A DNA stretch of 19,411 nucleotides from CAYOHP01 sp964403795 [NCBI: uncultured bacterium] (GTDB lineage Bacteria > Muiribacteriota > UBA6191 > CAZXTJ01). The stretch covers positions 1-19,411 of the forward strand of contig CAYOHP010000117.1 in NCBI GenBank assembly GCA_964403795.1. The letters are read 5' to 3'. Of this stretch, positions 1 through 5,654 are shown piece by piece. The translations under genes were made by a program, and so were the position numbers. The notes beneath the pieces are model-generated. The model saw only the letters and a list, made by a program, of their open reading frames with translations. It was not told the DNA's origin and made no database searches. Positions within the stretch are counted from its first letter, which is position 1. Every line of letters starts with the position of its first letter.

Positions 1-146
1 GTGAGGCAAGCCCCGTTGACCGCTACCGAGTCCCCGGGCCCGATGCCTCCGGCACCGAAGGGATGCGAGAACCGCAAGCGCCGGCCCGGGCCCACCGACC
101 GGGCCGAGACCAATGCACCCTGGGCCTCCACGATCCCGGTGAACAT
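1..146 (-). CDS. ribE: Riboflavin synthase alpha subunit, N-terminal part (cut by window edge)
   Basis: Riboflavin synthase dismutates two 6,7-dimethyl-8-ribityllumazine molecules to riboflavin, the last step of the cytoplasmic pathway. The minus-strand reading from the ATG at 146-144 begins MFTGIVEAQGALVSA and reaches SVAVNGACLT at the window edge. MFTGIVE is the hallmark N-terminus of this family and the VNG-CLT segment belongs to its first lumazine-binding repeat. Only 48 codons are present, so the second repeat cannot be checked. The start lies 2 nt after the ribD stop, so the two are almost certainly co-transcribed and probably translationally coupled. The identity is firm despite the truncation. 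The symbol ribE is used here; some annotations call the same gene ribC. Confidence 0.93.
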   Translation of the reverse strand, partial: MFTGIVEAQGALVSARSVGPGRRLRFSHPFGAGGIGPGDSVAVNGACL

Positions 147-148
147 CG

Positions 149-1246
149 TCAGTCGGCTCCCCGGGCCGCGGCGGGCAGCCTTCCCTCGACCAGCAGATCG
201 GCCCCGATCCGCTCCACCACCATGCCCTCGAGCCGGATCGCCCCGGAGAGTTCCGGGACCTCGAGGCCCCGGGTCAGCGGGTAGCCGGCCTCCCCGAGGA
301 AGATGGGGGCCACGAACAGCATCACCCGGTCGACCAGCCCTGCGGCCAGGAGGGCGCCCGAGAGACCGGGTCCGGCCTCGACCAGGACCCGGGTCAGGCC
401 CCGTCGCCCGCACTCCGAGAACACCGCCGCCAGGAAGCCCGGACCGTCCCCGGCGGGAAGCGCGAGGAACTCGGCTCCCGCGGCCTCGACCCGGGCCTGG
501 AACCCGGGCCCGGCCGTCCGGCCGGCGAGGACCAGCGAACCCGGACCCAGGCAACGGGCCGAGCCGGGGATCCGGCCCCGACGATCCAGGATGATCCGGA
601 AGGGCTGCCGGCCGTCGCTGGGCGGAGGGGTGCGGACCGTGAGCGAAGGATCGTCGACCAGTACGGTCCCGGACCCGGTGAGGACCGCGTCGGCGCGATC
701 GCGGGCCCGGTGGACCCGACCCCGGGACTCGGGGCCGGTGATCCAGCGGCTCACCCCGCTGGCCGGGGCCAGCTGCCCGTCGAGGCTCATGGCGGCCTTG
801 AGGATCACCTCGGGACGGCCCGCAACGACCCAGCTCCGGAACCCGGAGATCAGTTCGGCCGCCTCCGGCAGGTCGTGGACCACCACTACGATCCCGGCCT
901 CCCGCAACCGGGCCGCACCCCGTCCCGCCACCTTGGGATTGGGATCGAGGCAACCGACTTCGACCCGGGCCAGGCCGGCGGCCAGGACCGCCTCGGCGCA
1001 CGGGGGGGTGCGGCCGTGGTGGGAACATGGCTCCAGGGTCACGTACATGGTCGCGCCCCGGGCCCGCTCCCCGGCTTCACGGAGCGCGAAGATCTCGGCG
1101 TGGGGTTCGCCCGCCTTGGGATGCCAGCCCCGGCCGACCACCTCGCCCCCGGCCACCACCACGGCGCCCACAGGTGGGTTGGGAAAGGTCCGACCCAGGC
1201 CGCGGGCGGCCAGGGCCAGGGCCTCGGCCATGGGGGAGCCGCGCAC
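149..1246 (-). CDS. ribD: Bifunctional riboflavin biosynthesis deaminase/reductase RibD
   Basis: RibD deaminates 2,5-diamino-6-ribosylamino-4(3H)-pyrimidinone 5'-phosphate and then reduces the ribosyl side chain with NADPH. The 365-residue length is normal. The N-terminal cytidine-deaminase-like domain (about 1-145) shows the zinc site: HAE at 49-51, and PCSHHGRTPPC with Cys74 and Cys83. The C-terminal reductase domain (about 150-355) carries KAAMSLDGQLA and SRWITGPESR, typical of the family. The GTG start at 1246 puts five residues before MAEALALAARG, matching the usual N-terminal length; an internal ATG at 1231 is the alternative. No good Shine-Dalgarno is seen, and the start is 6 nt after the JAB peptidase stop, so coupling is likely. 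The odd point is that this housekeeping gene is the fifth gene of a ubiquitin-like operon. Confidence 0.95.
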   Translation of the reverse strand: MRGSPMAEALALAARGLGRTFPNPPVGAVVVAGGEVVGRGWHPKAGEPHAEIFALREAGERARGATMYVTLEPCSHHGRTPPCAEAVLAAGLARVEVGCLDPNPKVAGRGAARLREAGIVVVVHDLPEAAELISGFRSWVVAGRPEVILKAAMSLDGQLAPASGVSRWITGPESRGRVHRARDRADAVLTGSGTVLVDDPSLTVRTPPPSDGRQPFRIILDRRGRIPGSARCLGPGSLVLAGRTAGPGFQARVEAAGAEFLALPAGDGPGFLAAVFSECGRRGLTRVLVEAGPGLSGALLAAGLVDRVMLFVAPIFLGEAGYPLTRGLEVPELSGAIRLEGMVVERIGADLLVEGRLPAAARGAD

Positions 1247-1252
1247 CGCGGT

Positions 1253-1870
1253 TCAGCGCTTGCCCTGGCGCTGCTTCTTGTCCCGGATCACCCAGAACGG
1301 GCAGCGCACCGGACGGGTCCCCTGGGACCTGATCCTGAGGAAGCCCATGGTCTTGCGCACCGGGTCGACCACCAGGGCCACCATCCAGTAGAGGTTGAAG
1401 AAGTGCTCCTGGATGAAGACATCGTGGCCGGAGAGGAAGATCCCGAAGGTCGGGTGGGTGTGGTGCCAGCCCACCATGCGCTTGTCGGGGAAGGTCTTCT
1501 CCTGCTCCCGGGTCGCCTCCCCGAAGGTGTCGTGGGTGAAGGTGAAGCTGGCGTGCTGCGACTTGCCGTGCTTGGCGGGCAGGAACCCGTCGATCACCAC
1601 GAACTCGGCGGGCTTACCGGGCTCCGCCTCCTCGTCCCGGTGGAACCCGCCGAGCAGCAGGCCCCCCACCTCGTGCTGGAGGTCGGTTGCCGAGAACTCG
1701 CGGATCTCCTCCAGGGTCGCCTCGGAGACGAAGATCATGAAGTCGGGATCGAGCTTGGCGCCGTTCTCGGGGTGCAGCGTCACCCGTCCCTTGAGGCCCG
1801 GGTCGCGCAGGGGCACCACGCCCTTGTCGGGCCCCTTGATCTCCATCCCGCCTTCGAACTGGATGTCCAT
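1253..1870 (-). CDS. JAB/JAMM-family isopeptidase of a ubiquitin-like system
   Basis: A 205-residue zinc metallopeptidase of the JAB1/MPN/Mov34 family. The full JAMM signature is visible: Glu67 in QHEVGGLLLGG, then His137-Thr-His139 in GWHHTHP, and after seven residues Ser147-x-x-Asp150. This predicts an active enzyme. JAMM enzymes beside E1, E2 and Ubl genes generally trim the Ubl precursor or remove Ubl from targets (family knowledge). The first ~45 residues lie before the fold and the last ~25 are basic (KKQRQGKR). No signal peptide or transmembrane segment is seen, so it should be cytoplasmic. The ATG at 1870 is 2 nt after the E2 stop, supporting co-translation with its partner. An open frame continues upstream to 2425, but that part merely shadows the E2 gene. 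The symbol is left blank because the exact subfamily (for example BilC or Cap3-like) cannot be decided by eye. Confidence 0.9.
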   Translation of the reverse strand: MDIQFEGGMEIKGPDKGVVPLRDPGLKGRVTLHPENGAKLDPDFMIFVSEATLEEIREFSATDLQHEVGGLLLGGFHRDEEAEPGKPAEFVVIDGFLPAKHGKSQHASFTFTHDTFGEATREQEKTFPDKRMVGWHHTHPTFGIFLSGHDVFIQEHFFNLYWMVALVVDPVRKTMGFLRIRSQGTRPVRCPFWVIRDKKQRQGKR

Positions 1871-1872
1871 GG

Positions 1873-2517
1873 CTACTCGTCCCCGATGTAGAAGACCGGC
1901 TCCTCCTCGGGCTCCTCGGGAGCGCTGTCCCCCAGGAAGACGATCCCGTCCTCCTCGAGCTTCTTCAGGGGATCGGGCCCCGGGGGCGCCGGCGGCGGCT
2001 TGCCCTCGAGCTCCGCCTTGCGGCGGGCGGCGACCAGGTCCTTCAAGCTGCGCTCGTCGAGCGGGAAATGGAACATGGTCTGCCGCTCGACCCAGCGTGC
2101 CGCCTTGTAGTTGTAGGGGCTCTTGGTGTCGAAGTTGGCGAACCGGATCATGTCCCAGAGCATTTCGCAGAGTTCGTCGAGGTTGAGGGAAGGAACCCAA
2201 TTGGTGCCATAGCCCCCCAGGCAGACCTGGCCGAGCGCCGAGATGTTGGGATGGAAGATGGGGGTCTTCCACTTCAGGTCCGGCTTGTTGCGCGGGTAGG
2301 ACGCCCCCAGGCGGATCTCGCACTGGTGGAACTCGCGGACCTTGACGTCCTCGGTGTCCTGGGGCTGGAAGAGCCCCTTTCCCTTGAAGGTCACGAGGTA
2401 GGTCTGGGGAGGCTTGTCGAAGCACTGGAAGTCCAGGACCGAGCTGTCGTCCTTGAGACGGAGCATCGCCTGGTAGTCGGTGCGAAGCCTCCGGTCGCGT
2501 GGGGATTCGTAGGCCAT
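1873..2517 (-). CDS. E2 ubiquitin-conjugating-like enzyme (UBC fold)
   Basis: A 214-residue protein with a strikingly eukaryote-like UBC core. The segment YPRNKPDLKWKTPIFHPN gives the conserved HPN at 89-91. It is followed by GQVCLGG with Cys99 at the place of the E2 catalytic cysteine, then TNWVPSLNLDELCEML, matching the W-x-P and helix that follow the active site in E2s. SPYNYKAA near 133 resembles the conserved NPLN-type turn. Residues 1-165 form the domain. The last ~45 are proline-rich and then strongly acidic (EEPEEEPVFYIGDE), with no assigned function. It should receive the Ubl from the neighbouring E1 as a thioester and pass it to targets. The Ubl stop is 28 nt upstream and the JAB start 2 nt downstream. 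The ATG start at 2517 precedes the first structured residues and is well placed. Confidence 0.9.
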   Translation of the reverse strand: MAYESPRDRRLRTDYQAMLRLKDDSSVLDFQCFDKPPQTYLVTFKGKGLFQPQDTEDVKVREFHQCEIRLGASYPRNKPDLKWKTPIFHPNISALGQVCLGGYGTNWVPSLNLDELCEMLWDMIRFANFDTKSPYNYKAARWVERQTMFHFPLDERSLKDLVAARRKAELEGKPPPAPPGPDPLKKLEEDGIVFLGDSAPEEPEEEPVFYIGDE

Positions 2518-2545
2518 GGCGGATCAGAGCTCCCGGGCACCGGCC

Positions 2546-2830
2546 TCAGCGGCCGGCGACGATCTCGGGGTAGACGATCAGGTGGTCCCCGTCCTTGACG
2601 CCGGCATCCATGAGGGTCTGGTGCTCCAGCAACCGGCGGCCGCCCTCCTTGTGGTCCAGGCTGTAGCCCATCGGCGTCCCGTCCGGGGAGGTCACCGGGA
2701 GCTTCATCTGGGTGATGATGTTGGGAATGATCTTCTTGACCTGGACCTTCTCGGAGATCACCGCCTGGACCGACTTGGCGCCGGTCTGGTCCAGGAACGT
2801 CACCTTGATGCCCTTCTTCTCGTCAGCCAC
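2546..2830 (-). CDS. Ubiquitin-like modifier protein (YukD/ubiquitin-type beta-grasp)
   Basis: A 94-residue single-domain protein. The pattern fits a ubiquitin/YukD beta-grasp: strands GIKVTFLD and KSVQAVIS, a helix around VQVKKIIPNIITQM, strand MGYSLDH, then RRLLEHQTLMDAGVKDGDHLIVYPE. The last stretch closely resembles the 'tLae.gv.dGd.l.l' ending of Ubl domains. It is flanked by E1 and E2 genes, so it is the likely conjugated modifier. Its C-terminus is IVAGR: one glycine (Gly93) and a terminal Arg94, not the classic GG. Removal of Arg94 by the JAB enzyme would expose an Ala-Gly end; this is inference. The start is GTG at 2830, preceded by GGGAGG with an 8-nt spacing. A non-conjugated YukD-type role is possible but less likely given the cassette. 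Confidence 0.85.
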   Translation of the reverse strand: MADEKKGIKVTFLDQTGAKSVQAVISEKVQVKKIIPNIITQMKLPVTSPDGTPMGYSLDHKEGGRRLLEHQTLMDAGVKDGDHLIVYPEIVAGR

Positions 2831-2864
2831 TCGGCCAACCTCCCGTGCTCTTCCTCGAAGGATC

Positions 2865-2901
2865 GGGACCCGTCCCGGGAGGGAGACCGGGATCCGGTCC
2901 C
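2865..2901 (-). promoter_or_regulatory. Nested GC-rich hairpin between the E1 and Ubl genes
   Basis: Inside the 111-nt gap between the E1 stop and the Ubl start there are two nested inverted repeats. The outer arms are GGGACC (2865-2870) and GGTCCC (2896-2901). The inner arms are TCCCGG (2873-2878) and CCGGGA (2887-2892), separated by an 8-nt loop. No T-run follows on the transcribed side, so it does not look like an ordinary intrinsic terminator. It could be a partial terminator, a processing site or an mRNA-stabilising structure that lets the Ubl be made in excess over E1. That role is inference; the inverted repeats are directly visible. Confidence 0.45.
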
Positions 2902-2941
2902 GCCCCGAGAGGGCCTGTGTTCACTGGCAAGGCGTAGCAAC

Positions 2942-4114
2942 TCAAGCGATCGCCCCCAGAGCCCTTGACCGGTCCGCGCCCAGCAGCACGAACCGCATCT
3001 CGGATCCCCGGGAGACCCTCACGATGTCGTAGGCGGGAACGCCGAGCTCGGCCAGGGAACGCTCTTCGAGCCCTTCGCCCCGGCTCACGACGTTGCGGCT
3101 CTCGACCTGCAGGATCTCCCCCGAATCGGGATGCTTGGCATCCTCGAGCGAGAGGCGCCCCATGGGAACCGACAGGTCCCGGCGGTACCCGGTGGTGGGA
3201 TCGTAGAGCCCGGTGACCAGATCGCGGTCCAGCTGCAGGACCGGGGTCGGGTCCCCCCGGTCCCAGCCCAGTGCCTCCCAGAACCTCTCCAGGGTGGCGT
3301 CCACCCCGAGGTCCAGGGTCTCGACCTCGTCGGGGTAGAAATCGTGGCTCAAGCAGTCGTCGCGGCGGGTGTAGCGGGTGGTGTAGAAGACGTTGGTCTC
3401 GCCCGAGAACACGTGGGCGACCCCCGAGGCCACCTCGTGACCATGCAGGATCTTGAGCGCCTCCTGGGTCTGGATCCCCGACATGATCGAAGCGATGGTC
3501 GGGGCGGTGGGTACCTTGCCGGCCTGGATGTCTTCGCGCTTGAGCAGCGGGCACGAGTACTTCAGGTTGATCAACCGGTAGTCGGTCTCGGTCATCCCGC
3601 ACTCGTAGCAGGCGCTGTCGGGCGGGACGAAGGTCTTGACCACCCCGGAGATCTCCTGGATGCCCGCGTCCACCCAGGGCGTCCCCACCTTGCAGCAGGA
3701 ACGGTTCACCCACAATCTGGCCTCGCGGTTGTCGAGACACCCCATCACCACGTCGGCGTCCCGGAAGATCCCCAGACCGAGATCGAGCATCACGTCGCCG
3801 GAGACGGGCTCGACCCGGACGTCGGGGTTGATCTCCCGCATGCGTTCGGCCGCCACCTCGACCTTGAGGCGTCCCCGGTCCGCCTGGCGGTACAGGATCG
3901 AGCGGGTGAGATTGGTGTCGTCGACCGAGTCGAAGTCGATCACCATGATCCGCCCGACCCCGAGCAGGGCCAGGTTCTTCAGGACCTCGTTGCCCAGGGC
4001 CCCGGCCCCCACCACCAGCACCCGGGCAGCCGCGAGCCGCTCCTGGCGCCACCAGGAGATGAGCCGGAAGCGGGCGTAGCGGTCTTCCTCGTCGATCAGG
4101 AGGGCGTCACTCAT
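2942..4114 (-). CDS. E1-like Ubl-activating enzyme (ThiF/MoeB/UBA fold)
   Basis: A 390-residue E1-like enzyme, counted from the ATG at 4114 (MSDALLIDEEDRYARF). An in-frame start farther upstream would add residues unlike the family. The adenylation domain shows VLVVGAGALGNE (glycines 36, 38, 41), VIDFDSVDDTNLTR (Asp60, Asp62, Arg71) and CLDNREAR (Asp128), the ATP and Mg sites of ThiF/MoeB/UBA enzymes. Cys169-x-x-Cys172 and Cys254-x-x-His257 could form the structural zinc site; the second pair is CxxH instead of the usual CxxC. Cys188 in LKYSCPLL lies where UBA3-type E1s have the thioester cysteine. A C-terminal ~125 residues may be a ubiquitin-fold E2-binding domain (ERSLAELGVPAYDIVRV). It heads the cassette and should adenylate the Ubl and pass it to the E2. 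No Shine-Dalgarno precedes the start. Confidence 0.9.
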   Translation of the reverse strand: MSDALLIDEEDRYARFRLISWWRQERLAAARVLVVGAGALGNEVLKNLALLGVGRIMVIDFDSVDDTNLTRSILYRQADRGRLKVEVAAERMREINPDVRVEPVSGDVMLDLGLGIFRDADVVMGCLDNREARLWVNRSCCKVGTPWVDAGIQEISGVVKTFVPPDSACYECGMTETDYRLINLKYSCPLLKREDIQAGKVPTAPTIASIMSGIQTQEALKILHGHEVASGVAHVFSGETNVFYTTRYTRRDDCLSHDFYPDEVETLDLGVDATLERFWEALGWDRGDPTPVLQLDRDLVTGLYDPTTGYRRDLSVPMGRLSLEDAKHPDSGEILQVESRNVVSRGEGLEERSLAELGVPAYDIVRVSRGSEMRFVLLGADRSRALGAIA

Positions 4115-4128
4115 GCGAAATCGGCGGG

Positions 4129-4157
4129 ACAGTACCAGGATCGGGGCGGCGATCCAA
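4129..4157 (-). promoter_or_regulatory. Predicted sigma-70-type promoter of the Ubl-cassette operon
   Basis: On the minus strand, TTGGAT (4157-4152) and TACTGT (4134-4129) are separated by exactly 17 bp, the ideal spacing of a housekeeping promoter. Transcription would begin about 7 nt after the -10 box, near 4122, leaving a leader of only about 8 nt before the E1 ATG at 4114. This fits the absence of a Shine-Dalgarno there. The boxes match the consensus only in part, but the same TTGnnn, 17 bp, TACnnT pattern recurs before other genes here. Confidence 0.45.
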
Positions 4158-4172
4158 GAGACCCGGGAGCGG

Positions 4173-4201
4173 TTGCTCGACCCCATCCCGTTTGATACGC
4201 T
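4173..4201 (+). promoter_or_regulatory. Predicted promoter of the tandem TPR genes
   Basis: TTGCTC (4173-4178) and TACGCT (4196-4201) are 17 bp apart, upstream of the first TPR gene and back-to-back with the E1 promoter. A start near 4208 would give a leader of about 17 nt. The Shine-Dalgarno GGGGAGGG at 4206-4213 would then sit right at the transcript's 5' end. Confidence 0.42.
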
Positions 4202-4224
4202 CGCCGGGGAGGGAAACCACCGCC

Positions 4225-5586
4225 ATGGATCCCGCCTTGCCGGCTCCGAGCCCGACGAAGGGCTCCGGCAACCTCCCCGTCCGACTGGCCCTCACCCTGG
4301 TGGGCATGCTCGGGGCCTACCTCGTGCTCGTGGCGGGCCGGGCTTCGGACCCCACCCACTGGCTCGACCCCCTCCCCGGCAACGACGCGGCCACCCTCGA
4401 ACAGCTCCGGTCCAAGCTCCCGGAGGAGGTCGACCGGAAGCTGCTCGATGAGCACCTGCGCAACCTCGAGCAGGGCGAGCCGGCCACCGCGGTGCGCAAG
4501 CTGCACGAGTTCGCGGCCCGCACTCCCACCCTTCGCTACGCGCTCTCCGGCGCCATGCTGCGAAAGGCCGAGGCCCTCTCGGCCGGGGCCCGGCATGACC
4601 TGGCCACCCTGCTCGCCCGAGGCGCCACCCACCTGGCCGAAGACGACTGGCGGGCCTGGCAGGTCCTGGGCAAGTGTCTGCGCTCCGCGGGCAGCGAGGA
4701 CGAGGCCGCCAAGGCCGAGGCGCGCGCCGCCGGCTACCAGGCAGCCCGTCCGACGCTGTCGGGCGACCTGGTCGCCGCCGGCCTCGGGATCCCGCTGGTA
4801 GCCGGCATCTGCTTCTGGGTCGTGTTGGGTCGTATCCTGTCGGCCGGCGGGCGTCAGCCGGGGCCAGCCGTGCCGGGAGCCCGGGGCGGCACCGTGGGGG
4901 CCCACCAGCGGGCGCCTTCCGCCACCGAGATGGGCTTCGAGATGCCCAGCCAGACCGAGGAGGCGGCTGCCGAGGGCGACGCCCACCCGGTGCAGACCAT
5001 CACCCGGGTCCTGGACGCCGAAGGGCGCCTGGAGCAGGCCCGTCTCCTCCTCGAGGAAGCCCAGTGGGACGCGGTGGGACCCATCTTCAAGGCTGCCGTG
5101 AAGCTGAATCCCGCCAACGCCCGCAGGGTCGGCAATCTCTGCTCCGACCAGGGGAAGAAGTTCTACGACGCCCAGCAGCTCGACCACGCCAACCGGTCCT
5201 TCCAGCTGGCGGTGGCCTACGACCCCAGGAACGTGAGGGCCCAGACGTACCTGGCGAACACCATGGTCCGGCAGGGGGATCTCGCCGCCGCGGTCCAGCA
5301 CTACCTGGAGGTCTGCAGCCTCGAGCCGCAAGGCGCGGTCGGGTTCTACAACCTGGGGATCTGCTACGAGAAGACCAAGGAAGCCGACAATGCCGTGAAG
5401 GCATTCGAACACGCCCTCCGGCTGGATCCCAACATGGCCAACGCCCACTTCTACCTGGCACGGATCCTCGAAACCCAGAACCAGGGAGAGGCGGCCGCAG
5501 GGCACTGGAAGCGGGTCCTGGAGCTCTCCCCCGGCACGCCCCAGGCCCAGCGGGCCCAGGAACGCCTGGCGGCCCTGGGCAAGTGA
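4225..5586 (+). CDS. Membrane-anchored TPR protein, first of a tandem pair
   Basis: A 453-residue protein with two predicted membrane helices, about 20-38 (LALTLVGMLGAYLVLVAG) and about 181-204 (LVAAGLGIPLVAGICFWVVL). They enclose a helical region that itself looks TPR-like (QGEPATAVRKLHEFAARTP). After a low-complexity linker (205-255) the C-terminal part (about 275-440) holds four or so tetratricopeptide repeats, for example GFYNLGICYEKTKEADNAVK. TPRs mediate protein contacts; no enzymatic motif is seen. The ATG at 4225 is chosen over a TTG at 4192 because GGGGAGGG lies just upstream. It is a clear paralogue of the next gene: both have two membrane helices and end in HFYLA(R/K), HW, then (L/V)ELSPG or (L/V)ELAPG. 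The partner complex is unknown. Confidence 0.85.
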   Translation: MDPALPAPSPTKGSGNLPVRLALTLVGMLGAYLVLVAGRASDPTHWLDPLPGNDAATLEQLRSKLPEEVDRKLLDEHLRNLEQGEPATAVRKLHEFAARTPTLRYALSGAMLRKAEALSAGARHDLATLLARGATHLAEDDWRAWQVLGKCLRSAGSEDEAAKAEARAAGYQAARPTLSGDLVAAGLGIPLVAGICFWVVLGRILSAGGRQPGPAVPGARGGTVGAHQRAPSATEMGFEMPSQTEEAAAEGDAHPVQTITRVLDAEGRLEQARLLLEEAQWDAVGPIFKAAVKLNPANARRVGNLCSDQGKKFYDAQQLDHANRSFQLAVAYDPRNVRAQTYLANTMVRQGDLAAAVQHYLEVCSLEPQGAVGFYNLGICYEKTKEADNAVKAFEHALRLDPNMANAHFYLARILETQNQGEAAAGHWKRVLELSPGTPQAQRAQERLAALGK

Positions 5587-5631
5587 GCCTCCCCGGTCCC
5601 TCCACTTGGCTCCCGGGCCCATCCATGCTAC

Positions 5632-5653
5632 TTCCCTCACGATAGGGAATCGT
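5632..5653 (+). promoter_or_regulatory. Two mutually exclusive hairpins over the ribosome-binding region
   Basis: Two perfect inverted repeats overlap just before the second TPR gene. One pairs TTCCCT (5632-5637) with AGGGAA (5644-5649). The other pairs ACGAT (5639-5643) with ATCGT (5649-5653) and leaves AGGGA (5644-5648) in its loop. AGGGA is the only Shine-Dalgarno-like sequence for this gene, so one fold would hide it and the other expose it. The repeats are seen; a regulatory switch is inference, and the stems are short. Confidence 0.35.
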
Positions 5654-5654
5654 C

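Noticed and set aside
1871-2425. N-terminal half of the long open frame containing the JAB gene, read as a 390-residue fusion
   Set aside because: That half is the E2 gene read in another frame (Pro/Gly/Arg-rich, no domain), while the E2 frame has HPN and Cys motifs. The JAB protein starts at ATG 1870.
1253-4114. CBASS-type II defence operon
   Set aside because: The JAMM enzyme and E1/E2 activities resemble Cap3 and Cap2, but E1 and E2 are separate genes, a Ubl gene is present, and there is no cyclic-nucleotide synthase or effector gene in the window.
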